Assembly: GCF_002102475.1 (NCBI RefSeq)
Contig: NZ_MSQD01000008.1
Coordinates: 1 to 64,000, forward strand
Direction of reading: 5' to 3'
DNA: 64,000 bases
DNA from: Thermoanaerobacterium sp. PSU-2
GTDB taxonomy: Bacteria; Bacillota; Thermoanaerobacteria; Thermoanaerobacterales; Thermoanaerobacteraceae
Below the pieces are notes generated by a model, which worked only from the letters and a program-made list of their open reading frames with translations, searched no databases and was not told where the DNA came from. Shown piece by piece: positions 8,837-17,451 of the stretch. The position numbers and the translations under genes are program-made. Position 1 is the stretch's first letter; each line of letters starts with the position of its first letter.

Positions 8837-9392
8837 CCAAAAAATACTTGTAAAAGCTTAAATCGTCGGTCAGCTCTGGATGAAATGAAGTCGCAAAAAG
8901 GTTGCCTTCCCTTGCAGCCACTATTTTCCCATTGTATCTAGATAGCACCTTTACATTTTCTCCCACATCTTCAATATAAGGCGCTCTTATAAACACTGCA
9001 TCTATTTTATCTTTTGATACATCAGGCATACTAAGTTTTGCAGTAAAGCTATCAAGCTGACTTCCATAGGCATTTCTCCGCACCTTTATGTCCATAATAC
9101 CAAGATGAACTTTATCATCATTTACGATGTGTTTAGCCATCAGTATCATGCCTGCGCATGTTCCCCATATAGGCACACCCGATCTGTAAAGATCTATTAT
9201 GGTATCTTTTAAGTCAAAGTCATTAAGCATTTTTCCTATGGCAGTGCTTTCCCCGCCAGGTAGTATAAGTGCATCTATGTTTTTCAAAGTTTCTTTATCT
9301 TTCGCCTCTACTGGTATTATACTGTCTAATCTTTTCAGTTTATTTATATGTTCTTCTACAGAACCTTGTATAGCAAGAACACCAACACGCAT
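8826..9392 (-). CDS. pdxT: Pyridoxal 5'-phosphate synthase, glutaminase subunit PdxT
   Basis: Class I glutamine amidotransferase of 188 aa that releases ammonia from glutamine for PdxS in the DXP-independent vitamin B6 pathway. Visible are the N-terminal VGVLAIQGSVEEH, the oxyanion region PGGEST, the nucleophile in WGTCAGMI and the FHPELTDD histidine-glutamate pair of the triad. The length fits the family. The start is the ATG at 9392, one base after the pdxS stop, with AGGGG 8 nt upstream; a longer frame starting inside pdxS is unlikely. It forms a two-gene operon with pdxS. Confidence 0.96.
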   Translation of the reverse strand: MRVGVLAIQGSVEEHINKLKRLDSIIPVEAKDKETLKNIDALILPGGESTAIGKMLNDFDLKDTIIDLYRSGVPIWGTCAGMILMAKHIVNDDKVHLGIMDIKVRRNAYGSQLDSFTAKLSMPDVSKDKIDAVFIRAPYIEDVGENVKVLSRYNGKIVAAREGNLFATSFHPELTDDLSFYKYFLGLH

Positions 9393-9393
9393 T

Positions 9394-10272
9394 TTACCAA
9401 CCCCTAGTTGCATATAGATCTTTTTCTGAAAGATCCCTTATATCGATGCTATTCATTGCTTCTCCTAATCCTTCCGATACTTCTGCTATTATCTCTGGTT
9501 TGTCGTAATATGTGGTAGCTTTTACAATTGCTTCAGCACGCTTTTGAGGGTTCTCTGATTTAAATATCCCTGAGCCTACAAAGACTCCATCTGCTCCAAG
9601 CTGCATCATAAGCGCAGCGTCTGCCGGTGTTGCAATACCACCTGCTGCAAAATTTACAACTGGCAGTTTTCCGTTTTCTGCTACATATTTTACTAATTCA
9701 TAAGGTGCCTGCAATTCCTTTGCTGCCGTCATAAGCTCTTCTTCGCTTAAAGTCGTAAGCTTTTTGATTTCAGCATTGATAGTCCTCATATGCCTTACTG
9801 CTTCAACAACATTTCCTGTGCCTGCTTCACCTTTAGTTCTTATCATTGAAGCACCTTCGCCAATTCTCCTTAATGCTTCACCTAAGTTTCTTGCACCGCA
9901 AACAAATGGAACTTTAAACTGCCATTTGTTTATGTGATATGATTCATCTGCAGGTGTCAGCACTTCACTCTCATCGATGTAATCTATCTTCAAAGCTTCC
10001 AAAACCTGTGCTTCCACAAAATGTCCTATCCTGACTTTTGCCATAACAGGTATTGACACAGCTTCTTTTATCGCTTTTATGATTTTAGGATCTGACATCC
10101 TTGCTACGCCGCCATGTGCCCTTATATCAGCAGGTACCCTTTCAAGTGCCATTACCGCAACAGCACCAGCTTTTTCTGCAATTACAGCCTGTTCAGGCGT
10201 CGTAACATCCATTATGACTCCACCTTTTAACATCTGTGCCAAATTTTTGTTTAACTCATATCTTTCATTCAT
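9394..10272 (-). CDS. pdxS: Pyridoxal 5'-phosphate synthase, lyase subunit PdxS
   Basis: A 292-aa TIM-barrel synthase that joins ribose 5-phosphate, glyceraldehyde 3-phosphate and ammonia into PLP. Highly typical sequence: [56 protein letters not shown] with the catalytic lysine, and the phosphate-binding [29 protein letters not shown]. It is the first gene of pdxST, with GGGGG before the ATG and a sigma-A promoter at 10322-10350. No riboswitch or pdxR neighbour is seen. Confidence 0.97.
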   Translation of the reverse strand: MNERYELNKNLAQMLKGGVIMDVTTPEQAVIAEKAGAVAVMALERVPADIRAHGGVARMSDPKIIKAIKEAVSIPVMAKVRIGHFVEAQVLEALKIDYIDESEVLTPADESYHINKWQFKVPFVCGARNLGEALRRIGEGASMIRTKGEAGTGNVVEAVRHMRTINAEIKKLTTLSEEELMTAAKELQAPYELVKYVAENGKLPVVNFAAGGIATPADAALMMQLGADGVFVGSGIFKSENPQKRAEAIVKATTYYDKPEIIAEVSEGLGEAMNSIDIRDLSEKDLYATRGW

Positions 10273-10321
10273 TGTACTTATTCCCCCTATTTTTATATAA
10301 CAATTTTATTAATTTATATCA

Positions 10322-10350
10322 ATTGTATCTATTTAATAAGAACATGTCAA
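10322..10350 (-). promoter_or_regulatory. Sigma-A promoter of pdxST
   Basis: On the minus strand TTGACA (10345-10350), 17-bp spacer, TACAAT (10322-10327), about 50 nt before the pdxS start. Confidence 0.7.
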
Positions 10351-10367
10351 TCAGTACAATATGGATA

Positions 10368-10393
10368 CAAAAAAAGGATACATCACTGTATCC
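10368..10393 (-). terminator. Terminator of the O-antigen-ligase/TPR gene, enclosing its stop codon
   Basis: GGATACA and TGTATCC pair around GTGA and are followed by TTTTTTTT on the minus strand. The TGA stop of the upstream gene (10383-10385) lies at the loop edge. Confidence 0.85.
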
Positions 10394-12890
10394 CCTTCAA
10401 TACTTCTTTTGAATTTTGTATTATTTGCTTTGTAACATCCGTCATGGGTTTTGGCTCTTCTGACTTTGAATTAGCCTTATTAAACAAGTCTTCAACATCT
10501 ACAGCCTTTTCAAGATATTCTTTCGCTTTTGCTTTATCATTGTTTTGCAGGTAAAACATCCCTACTTTGTTATAAGCATCTGCCAATTGTTGATAATTTT
10601 CTGGTCTTAAAGGCTGTACATCGACGGCTTTTTTAACATACTTAAGCCCATTATCTATCTGCCCATGTGATAGATAGAATGCTCCAAGCTGTGCTAAAAG
10701 CTGAGAGTTAAACGGCTCTAAATCAACCGCTTTTTGTTCTTGGGTCATTGCCTCTTGATATGTTGCCGCATCTTTAGTTTGATCTGCTATACTTGCCAAT
10801 GTCTGGCCGTAAGACATCCTGTACTTTGCATTCCACGGATCATAAGAAACAGCGCTTTTGTAATACTGCATAGCCTGAGGAACATTGTTAGTCTTTGCAA
10901 ATTGGTCTCCTTTCTCTGCATATCTCAATGCAGTGGAAAGTGAAAAAGACATAAACATGACAACTACGCCAACTATCAAAATGCCAAAACTGTAGTATCC
11001 ACTGTACGATTTTCTCCCTTTCGCGGCAGCTATATTTTTATGTACCTTACCTAAGCTCATGCTGTTTATTATACCGACAAGGGAATATAAGGCTATTGTC
11101 ACAGCAGACAGCGAAAGATCAAAATCCATAGCGGCATGAGCATATATGCTCAATATGCCCGCTGTTGCCGCAGCCAATAAAACGCGCTCCTCTACGTCCA
11201 GCTCAGCCTTATAAAGCTTGATAACTGACAGTATCAATGTAACCAAGAAGAATATCATGGCTAAAGCTCCGACTAAACCAGTATCAAGCAAAACCTGCAT
11301 GAAGTAATTATGTGTCTGTGTCGTCCAATACAGGTATGACTGATATTTGAAGTAAAGTGATGCCCAAGCACCTCCACCTGCACCAAAAAGCGGATAGTCT
11401 TTAAAAATCTTAAATCCGTCTTTGTAAAACTGCATTCGTTCAGAACTGCTGTGGCTTGTCAAACTTATGTCTTGTATCCTTGACGCTACGTTTTCAGGCA
11501 AATATTTATACTTAAGCATTATATTTTGAACAGCATTTGGATCATTCTTGGGATATATGTATGCCTTATCAAATGTCACTGAAGTACCTTTAAAGTAATT
11601 TGTAAAAGTAATGGCTAGTCTTTTCGTGTCTTTCAAAGTAGAGAATTCTATCGTCTTCTCACCACTGAAAGTCTCTTTATCGTACACATCTTTTATCTTT
11701 GTAGGCTGATCGAGGTCATTTCTGCTTTCTATGGTAATATCGTACGCCCAATCTTTATTATCAACATTCTTTGACATGACATCGTACTTCAATACATATA
11801 TTCTATCAGCATCAACATCGACAAACCTTGTGACACTTTTACCACTATCAGCCTCGTTTTGGCTATGACTTAGCGTAAGGGGTACTTCCGTCGTCAATAC
11901 CATATAACCTGCTACTGTTGACAATACACCCACAATGACGATTATGGATATACCTATTTTTAGACTTATCTTGTTTACAACTTCAACCAAAAAACTCACA
12001 ATGTACGTGAATAGCAATGATAAGATACATCCTACAAGTATCCACATAACCAAATTGTGAGGCTTAGGTCCATTTACGACAGAATTAAATTTAAGTATTG
12101 GCAATGCTGACGCTACGATTATACCTATCAGGTAAATGAATGGCTCTACCCTTTTTCCTTTTGGCATCATTATTATAAGGAACAAAAACAGAAACGGAAA
12201 CATCACCCAAGCGCCTCTGGATAATGTAAAAACATAAGCATAAAGCTGCATAAAAACTTCTACACCGTAAAGTGCTTTTAAATACCTGTTTTCCGTGTAC
12301 GATATGAGTGCAAAATTCACAAACAAAAATGCCATCAAAAACGATGCGGCAGTATTGGCGTATTGAAATGTGGAATTAATCCTTCCTCCAACCCATGAGC
12401 CATTGTAGTTTACATATCCCGCTGCAGACAAAAGGCCTACTAAAGCTACTCCAAATGAGCTTAAAACGAGCACATTCAAAAGTATCCATATCTTTTTCTT
12501 GTCATTGGCAAGTCTGCTGACCAAAAAGTATACAAACACATAATCGACGTACTTTAATACTTCTCCTATTGCAGACCTTATATTTACAGCAAAAAACGTA
12601 GAGATGAGATATGCTCCTATTATTGATATTGCGGCATAATCCAATCTTTCAGAGATTATAGGCTCTTTTTTTATAATCTTCATCAATGACCATATTACGA
12701 CCACAACTGAAGTAATACATATAGTAGGTAAAAACTCATTGTCAAAGTACATGCCGCGGAAATACGGCGGTAAAGCTATAAGAAGAAGCAACGATATATA
12801 AAATACAATATTCATCACGTTTGTGTAATTTGTGCTTCTTTTAGAAACATTAATGGTGACCTTGTTCTTTTTTGCTGCTTTTTGTGCCAT
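10383..12890 (-). CDS. O-antigen ligase/polymerase-type membrane protein with TPR tail
   Basis: Protein of 835 aa with many membrane segments from ~25 to 620 and a Wzy_C-type (O-antigen ligase/polymerase) region: the extracytoplasmic loop ending RMQFYKDGFKIFKDYPLFGAG, then THNYFMQVLLDTGLVGA. A ~130-residue non-membrane insertion (~350-460) breaks the membrane domain. The C-terminal ~170 residues hold tetratricopeptide repeats (AMQYYKSAVSYDPWNAKYR, AVDVQPLRPENYQQLADAY). Such proteins attach or polymerise surface glycans in Gram-positive and Gram-negative cells. It stands alone between pdxST and the ABC importer. AAAGGAG lies before the ATG, and a TGTCGAA-containing motif (12935-12990) lies just upstream. 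Confidence 0.8.
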   Translation of the reverse strand: MAQKAAKKNKVTINVSKRSTNYTNVMNIVFYISLLLLIALPPYFRGMYFDNEFLPTICITSVVVVIWSLMKIIKKEPIISERLDYAAISIIGAYLISTFFAVNIRSAIGEVLKYVDYVFVYFLVSRLANDKKKIWILLNVLVLSSFGVALVGLLSAAGYVNYNGSWVGGRINSTFQYANTAASFLMAFLFVNFALISYTENRYLKALYGVEVFMQLYAYVFTLSRGAWVMFPFLFLFLIIMMPKGKRVEPFIYLIGIIVASALPILKFNSVVNGPKPHNLVMWILVGCILSLLFTYIVSFLVEVVNKISLKIGISIIVIVGVLSTVAGYMVLTTEVPLTLSHSQNEADSGKSVTRFVDVDADRIYVLKYDVMSKNVDNKDWAYDITIESRNDLDQPTKIKDVYDKETFSGEKTIEFSTLKDTKRLAITFTNYFKGTSVTFDKAYIYPKNDPNAVQNIMLKYKYLPENVASRIQDISLTSHSSSERMQFYKDGFKIFKDYPLFGAGGGAWASLYFKYQSYLYWTTQTHNYFMQVLLDTGLVGALAMIFFLVTLILSVIKLYKAELDVEERVLLAAATAGILSIYAHAAMDFDLSLSAVTIALYSLVGIINSMSLGKVHKNIAAAKGRKSYSGYYSFGILIVGVVVMFMSFSLSTALRYAEKGDQFAKTNNVPQAMQYYKSAVSYDPWNAKYRMSYGQTLASIADQTKDAATYQEAMTQEQKAVDLEPFNSQLLAQLGAFYLSHGQIDNGLKYVKKAVDVQPLRPENYQQLADAYNKVGMFYLQNNDKAKAKEYLEKAVDVEDLFNKANSKSEEPKPMTDVTKQIIQNSKEVLKGIQ

Positions 12891-12934
12891 ATCGATTCTC
12901 CTTTATATATTTTATAAAATGCACAAATAATCAT

Positions 12935-12990
12935 ATTCGACAAAAAAACTTAATTTCCTTCTTTTGAAATCATTTAACAAAATACAGCGT
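12935..12990 (-). promoter_or_regulatory. TGTCGAA-containing upstream motif, third copy
   Basis: On the minus strand: TTTGTTAAATGATTTC, then AAAAGAAGGAAATT, then TTTTTTTGTCGAATATG. The same order of blocks occurs in both structured elements (7345-7397 and 8735-8784). The core TGTCGAA matches the Spo0A box (TGNCGAA). It lies about 45 nt before the start of the 835-aa gene. Its function here is inferred only from place and repetition. Confidence 0.45.
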
Positions 12991-13075
12991 GAAAAAAACT
13001 TCATCTTTATCCAATCACCATTTCCAATTGATAGAATATAATAAACTGAAATCAAATTAAATAGGAGGTATCCAC

Positions 13076-14092
13076 ATGAGAGGCAGAAAATTACTTGTTT
13101 TCACTCTTATACTCATATTTGTACTTACATCTTTATTATTCACCGGTTGCAAAGTAAAAGAGCAAAAGCTTACAAAGATAAACTTTATTGAAACCGTACA
13201 TTCGATTTTTTACGCGCCATATTATGTAGCTGTCAACAAGGGCTTTTTCAAAGAAGAAGGCCTGCAATTAGAGATAACAACCGCACAAGGCTCAGACAAA
13301 GCTGCAACGGCAGTTGTATCAGGTCAGGCTGACATCGGTCTACAAGGTCCAGAGACCACCGTCTACGTGTACAAGGAAGGAAAGCAAGATTACCTCGTAA
13401 ATTTTGCACAGCTTACTAAGAAAGATGGTTCTTTCTTAGTTGGGAAAAAACCAGAGCCTAATTTCAAGTGGGAAAATCTAAAGGGCAAAAAGATAATAGG
13501 TGGAAGACCTGGTGGAATGCCAGAAATGACTCTTGAATATATACTGAAAGAGCATGGTATCGACCCTAAAAAAGATGTAAATCTCGTGACAAATCTTCAA
13601 TTTACAGCGACAGCAGGTGCTTTCATGAGATCAGATGCAGACTACGTAGCGCTATTTGAGCCAACTGCATCGCAAGTGGAAAGCGAAAAAGGTGGATACA
13701 TCGTGGCATCTGTAGGTGCCGCTGGACACGATGTGCCTTATACAACATTTAACGCAAGAAAAAGCTATATAAAAGAGCATCCTGACATCATACAGCACTT
13801 TACAAATGCAGTCTACAAAGGCATGCTATACGTGCAGTCTCATTCATCAAAACAAGTGGCTGAAGACATAAAGTCATTTTTCCCAGATACTGATATTGAT
13901 ATAATTGCAAAAGTAATCGACAGGTATAAAAGCATAGACGCATGGGGCACCACGCCACAGATGAAGCCATCAGATTTTGATGCTCTTCAGAATGTCTTAT
14001 TAAACGCAGGTGAAATCGACAGCAAAGTAGATCCAAACGCTTTAATCGACAACACTTTCGCCGATAAGGCTGTCGCAACCATAAAGAAATAG
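13076..14092 (+). CDS. ABC importer substrate-binding lipoprotein, NMT1/SsuA-like
   Basis: Lipoprotein of 338 aa: a lysine/arginine start, hydrophobic signal and a lipobox-like LLFTGC with Cys25. The mature part has the NMT1/THI5-SsuA pattern: FYAPYYVAVNKGFFKEEGLQLEI, DIGLQGPETTVYVYKEG, then KGKKIIGGRPGGMPEMTLEYIL. Family members bind pyrimidines/thiamine precursors, sulfonates, nitrate or riboflavin; the ligand here cannot be read off the sequence, and no thiamine riboswitch precedes the operon. AGGAGG lies 7 nt before the ATG. First gene of a three-gene importer; a stem-loop follows at 14098-14121. Confidence 0.88.
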   Translation: MRGRKLLVFTLILIFVLTSLLFTGCKVKEQKLTKINFIETVHSIFYAPYYVAVNKGFFKEEGLQLEITTAQGSDKAATAVVSGQADIGLQGPETTVYVYKEGKQDYLVNFAQLTKKDGSFLVGKKPEPNFKWENLKGKKIIGGRPGGMPEMTLEYILKEHGIDPKKDVNLVTNLQFTATAGAFMRSDADYVALFEPTASQVESEKGGYIVASVGAAGHDVPYTTFNARKSYIKEHPDIIQHFTNAVYKGMLYVQSHSSKQVAEDIKSFFPDTDIDIIAKVIDRYKSIDAWGTTPQMKPSDFDALQNVLLNAGEIDSKVDPNALIDNTFADKAVATIKK

Positions 14093-14097
14093 TATTG

Positions 14098-14121
14098 TGG
14101 GGACAACCGAAAGATTGTCCC
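14098..14121 (+). promoter_or_regulatory. Intra-operon stem-loop without T-tract
   Basis: GGGGACAA, an 8-nt loop CCGAAAGA and TTGTCCCC form a strong hairpin between the binding-protein gene and the ATPase gene. Without a T-run it is more likely an mRNA-stabilising or attenuating hairpin, which is common after binding-protein genes. Confidence 0.6.
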
Positions 14122-14159
14122 CTGTAAGTATGCTTAAAATATGACAGGAGGTGCATCTG

Positions 14160-14906
14160 GTGAGGAAAGTAATGATTGAGCTTTCAAACATATCTTTAAA
14201 CTATCATACGATAAAAGGCGAAACAGAAGCTATAAAAGACGTTTCATTTAATGTGTATGAAGGTGAATTCGTAGGCGTCATAGGACCTTCTGGATGCGGC
14301 AAATCCACACTTTTATCCATAATAGCCGGTCTTTTAAAGCCATCAAATGGAAGTATCGTTGTAAATGGAAAAGTCGGATATATGCTTCAAAAAGACCATC
14401 TTTTTGAGTGGAGAAACATCATGCAAAACGTCCTTTTAGGCCTTGAAATACAAGGTGCTGTCAATGAAAACTCTATAAAAAACGTAGAAGATCTTTTAGA
14501 AAGATACGGTTTATCTGATTTTAAATACCATTACCCTAACCAAATATCTGGCGGAATGAGACAGCGAGCAGCGCTAATCAGGACATTGGCCTTAAAACCA
14601 GACATCATGCTTCTCGATGAGGCTTTCTCAGCTCTTGACTATCAAACGAGGTTGGCCATATCTGATGAAGTGTGGACTATTTTGAAAAATGTCAAAAAGA
14701 CAGCAGTAATAGTCACTCACGACATCTCTGAAGCCATCGCAATGTGTGACAGAATCGTCGTCTTGTCCAAAAGGCCTGCAGTCGTAAAAAACATATATGA
14801 GATACACCTTACATGTGATAATCGGTCACCTATAGGATGTAGAAAAGCACCTGAATTTAAAGAATACTTCAATGAAATCTGGAAGGAGCTTGATGTGCAT
14901 GTATGA
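14160..14906 (+). CDS. ABC importer ATP-binding protein (SsuB/TauB/ThiZ-type)
   Basis: ATPase of 248 aa energising the NMT1-type importer. Walker A GPSGCGKST, Q-loop QKDHLFEW, signature ISGGMRQRAALIRTL, Walker B IMLLDEAFSALD and switch VTHDISEA are all present and typical of the nitrate/sulfonate/thiamine-precursor family. The likely start is the GTG at 14160, 8 nt after AGGAGG (14146-14151); an in-frame GTG at 14151 lies inside that site. The gene end overlaps the permease start. Confidence 0.93.
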   Translation: MRKVMIELSNISLNYHTIKGETEAIKDVSFNVYEGEFVGVIGPSGCGKSTLLSIIAGLLKPSNGSIVVNGKVGYMLQKDHLFEWRNIMQNVLLGLEIQGAVNENSIKNVEDLLERYGLSDFKYHYPNQISGGMRQRAALIRTLALKPDIMLLDEAFSALDYQTRLAISDEVWTILKNVKKTAVIVTHDISEAIAMCDRIVVLSKRPAVVKNIYEIHLTCDNRSPIGCRKAPEFKEYFNEIWKELDVHV

Positions 14907-15708
14907 AGTATCACAAAACATCTCAAAGGAGCATATAGAATTTTTAAAAAAAGTGAAAAGAAAAGAGACCGCCATCAAAATCACTCAATTATCCATACTC
15001 ATTGCTTTTTTCGCCTTATGGGAAATAGCAGGAAGGCTAAAGCTTATAGACCCGTTTCTATTTAGCCAACCTTCTCGCATGATGAAAACCATCATAAACT
15101 TAAGCGAAGACGGCTCACTTTTTACGCATATATGGGTCACATTAAGCGAAACCCTTATCGGATTTGCCCTCGGAACAGTTTCTGGCATAGTGATAGCCAT
15201 ACTGCTTTGGTGGTCTGACTTTGCTTCAAAAGTTGCAGAGCCTTACTTGATCGTCTTAAATAGCCTCCCTAAGATTGCCTTAGGACCAATATTTATAGTC
15301 TGGATGGGCAATGGCGAAGCACCAATTATAACAATGGGTTTGGCAATATCGCTGATTGTGACTATTATAAGCCTCGAGACAGGGTTTAAACAAGTGGACG
15401 AAGATAAGATAAAACTTCTAAAGACGTTTGGTGCCACCAAATTTCAAATACTGACGAAATGCATACTTCCTGCCAGCATACCAACTATCATGTCTGCCAT
15501 AAAAATCAACATGGGTTTGTCTTGGGTTGGTGTCATAACAGGAGAATTTTTAGTGTCAAAAGCGGGATTGGGATACCTTATCGTCTATGGGGGGCAAGTA
15601 TTCAAGTTGGACATAGTAATGACAAGCGTCCTTATACTGTCTATCCTGGCAGCGCTTATGTACGTCCTATTAGTCTACATCGAAAAGAAAATCATCAAAT
15701 GGCAGTAG
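14893..15708 (+). CDS. ABC importer permease (SsuC/TauC-type)
   Basis: Inner-membrane permease of 271 aa, about six membrane segments, with the EAA loop as LLKTFGATKFQILTKCILPASIP in the binding-protein-dependent permease style. Pairs with the ATPase at 14160-14906. The start is ATG 14893 or ATG 14899, preceded by AAGGAG at 14884-14888 inside the end of the ATPase gene; the earlier in-frame ATG at 14872 has no site. Translational coupling by overlap is likely. It ends the importer operon. Confidence 0.92.
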   Translation: MCMYEVSQNISKEHIEFLKKVKRKETAIKITQLSILIAFFALWEIAGRLKLIDPFLFSQPSRMMKTIINLSEDGSLFTHIWVTLSETLIGFALGTVSGIVIAILLWWSDFASKVAEPYLIVLNSLPKIALGPIFIVWMGNGEAPIITMGLAISLIVTIISLETGFKQVDEDKIKLLKTFGATKFQILTKCILPASIPTIMSAIKINMGLSWVGVITGEFLVSKAGLGYLIVYGGQVFKLDIVMTSVLILSILAALMYVLLVYIEKKIIKWQ

Positions 15709-15719
15709 TTTATATTATG

Positions 15720-15752
15720 CACCGCTTATGCTGGTGTATTTTTTTTTATTAT
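15720..15752 (+). terminator. Terminator of ABC importer operon
   Basis: GCACCGC and GCTGGTGT pair with one bulge around TTAT and are followed by a run of nine T. Confidence 0.65.
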
Positions 15753-15794
15753 GTGCTAAAATATCTTTATGAAAATAATTCGAGGTGATACTAA

Positions 15795-17432
15795 ATGAAG
15801 ATAGCATTGGCACAATTGAATCCAACTGTCGGCGATATAAAAAACAATTGTGAAAAGATAATCATGAATATAAAAGAGGCTAAAAAAGCCAATATGGATC
15901 TCATCGTCTTCCCTGAATTGTCTATAATCGGATATCCTCCAAAGGACTTGCTATACAACCCTGATTTTTTAGAAACTGCAGATAGAGCTCTTAATGATAT
16001 GCTTTTACCTGAAACAGAAGGCATCGGCGTCATTGTAGGAACCGTTACAAGAGATGATGAGAAAGACTATTTACTTCACAACTCAGCGCTTCTCCTTTAC
16101 AATGGCAAAATAGTAGGACAAGCAGATAAAACCCTTTTGCCAAATTACGATGTATTTGATGAGCAAAGGTATTTTGAACCAGCTAAAAAGCGTGCTTGCA
16201 TAGACTTTAAAGGAATGCGGCTTGCAGTCAATATATGTGAAGACATCTGGAACGACAAGGATTTCTGGGAGAGGCCAAGGTACGATATTGACGTATTAGA
16301 AGAACAGTATAGCTTAAATCCAGACATTTTTATAAATATTTCTGCATCACCATATAACCTTGGAAAGCATGAATTAAAGGTCAAAATGGTAAAGCAAATA
16401 TCAAAAAAATACAAGCTGCCTCTTATATATGTAAACCAAGTAGGCGGTAATGATGAGCTGATTTTTGATGGAAATAGTTTCGTAATAAATTCAAATGGCG
16501 AAAGAGTATCAAACCTTAAAGCTTTTTGCGAAGATCTCGCTTTTATTGATACTGATGAGCTTAAATATCTTTCACCTCTAGAAGATGTAAAAGAAGACAT
16601 ATCGTGGATACACGATGCACTGATCTTAGGGCTTAGAGATTATTTTAGAAAGACTGGCTTTAAAAAGGCAGTGGTAGGCTTAAGCGGCGGAATTGACTCT
16701 GCTGTCACATGCGCCCTTGCAGTAAAGGCTTTAGGGCGTGAAAATGTACTTGGAGTTTCTATGCCATCTCGGTATTCCTCAGAAGGCAGCAAAGATGATG
16801 CAAGAGACCTTGCTCAAAACTTAAATATCGAATACCGAGTAATACCTATTGAAGATGTATTTAAAAGCTATATATCAATTTTTAATAGAAATGGCGATGC
16901 TGTAGGTGACCTTGCAGAAGAAAATCTGCAGGCAAGAATAAGAGGAAATTATCTAATGTTCATATCAAATAGAGAAGGGCACATGGTGTTGACAACAGGA
17001 AACAAGTCAGAAATAGCCGTAGGATACTGCACACTGTATGGTGACATGAGCGGCGGACTTGCTGTAATATCTGATGTTCCAAAGACAATGCTGTATGAGC
17101 TTGCAAAGTATATAAATAAGGAAAAGACAATAATTCCAATATCCACTATAGAAAAGGCTCCATCAGCCGAACTTAGGCCAAATCAAAAAGACACAGATTC
17201 TCTACCACCGTACGAGATACTTGACGATATATTAAAGCTGTACATAGAAGAAGATAAATCGATAAGTGAGATCGTATCAAGAGGCTATGATGAAGCATTG
17301 GTAAAAGATGTCATAAGGAAGGTGAATAATGCTGAATACAAGAGAAAGCAAGCAGCGCCAGGTCTTAAAGTCACCACAAAAGCATTTGGCGTAGGAAGGC
17401 GAATGCCAATTGCACAACGTTTCAGACCATGA
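15795..17432 (+). CDS. nadE: Glutamine-dependent NAD+ synthetase
   Basis: A 545-aa two-domain enzyme converting nicotinic acid adenine dinucleotide to NAD+ with glutamine as nitrogen donor. The N-terminal nitrilase-like glutaminase (1-~260) shows FPELSIIGYPPKDLL (catalytic Glu), the Lys region DKTLLPNYDVFDE and the nucleophile in VNICEDIW. The C-terminal synthetase has the P-loop GLSGGIDSAV and TTGNKSEIAVGYCTLYGDM. GAGGTGA precedes the ATG. The length matches bacterial bifunctional NadE. It lies 20 nt upstream of the EamA gene and may be co-transcribed with it. Confidence 0.95.
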   Translation: MKIALAQLNPTVGDIKNNCEKIIMNIKEAKKANMDLIVFPELSIIGYPPKDLLYNPDFLETADRALNDMLLPETEGIGVIVGTVTRDDEKDYLLHNSALLLYNGKIVGQADKTLLPNYDVFDEQRYFEPAKKRACIDFKGMRLAVNICEDIWNDKDFWERPRYDIDVLEEQYSLNPDIFINISASPYNLGKHELKVKMVKQISKKYKLPLIYVNQVGGNDELIFDGNSFVINSNGERVSNLKAFCEDLAFIDTDELKYLSPLEDVKEDISWIHDALILGLRDYFRKTGFKKAVVGLSGGIDSAVTCALAVKALGRENVLGVSMPSRYSSEGSKDDARDLAQNLNIEYRVIPIEDVFKSYISIFNRNGDAVGDLAEENLQARIRGNYLMFISNREGHMVLTTGNKSEIAVGYCTLYGDMSGGLAVISDVPKTMLYELAKYINKEKTIIPISTIEKAPSAELRPNQKDTDSLPPYEILDDILKLYIEEDKSISEIVSRGYDEALVKDVIRKVNNAEYKRKQAAPGLKVTTKAFGVGRRMPIAQRFRP

Positions 17433-17451
17433 TTTAAGGGAGGCTTAAATA

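Noticed and set aside
12891-13075. Possible thiamine riboswitch before the NMT1-type importer
   Set aside because: None of the conserved TPP blocks (CTGAGA, ACCTGATCTGGATAATGCC) is present.
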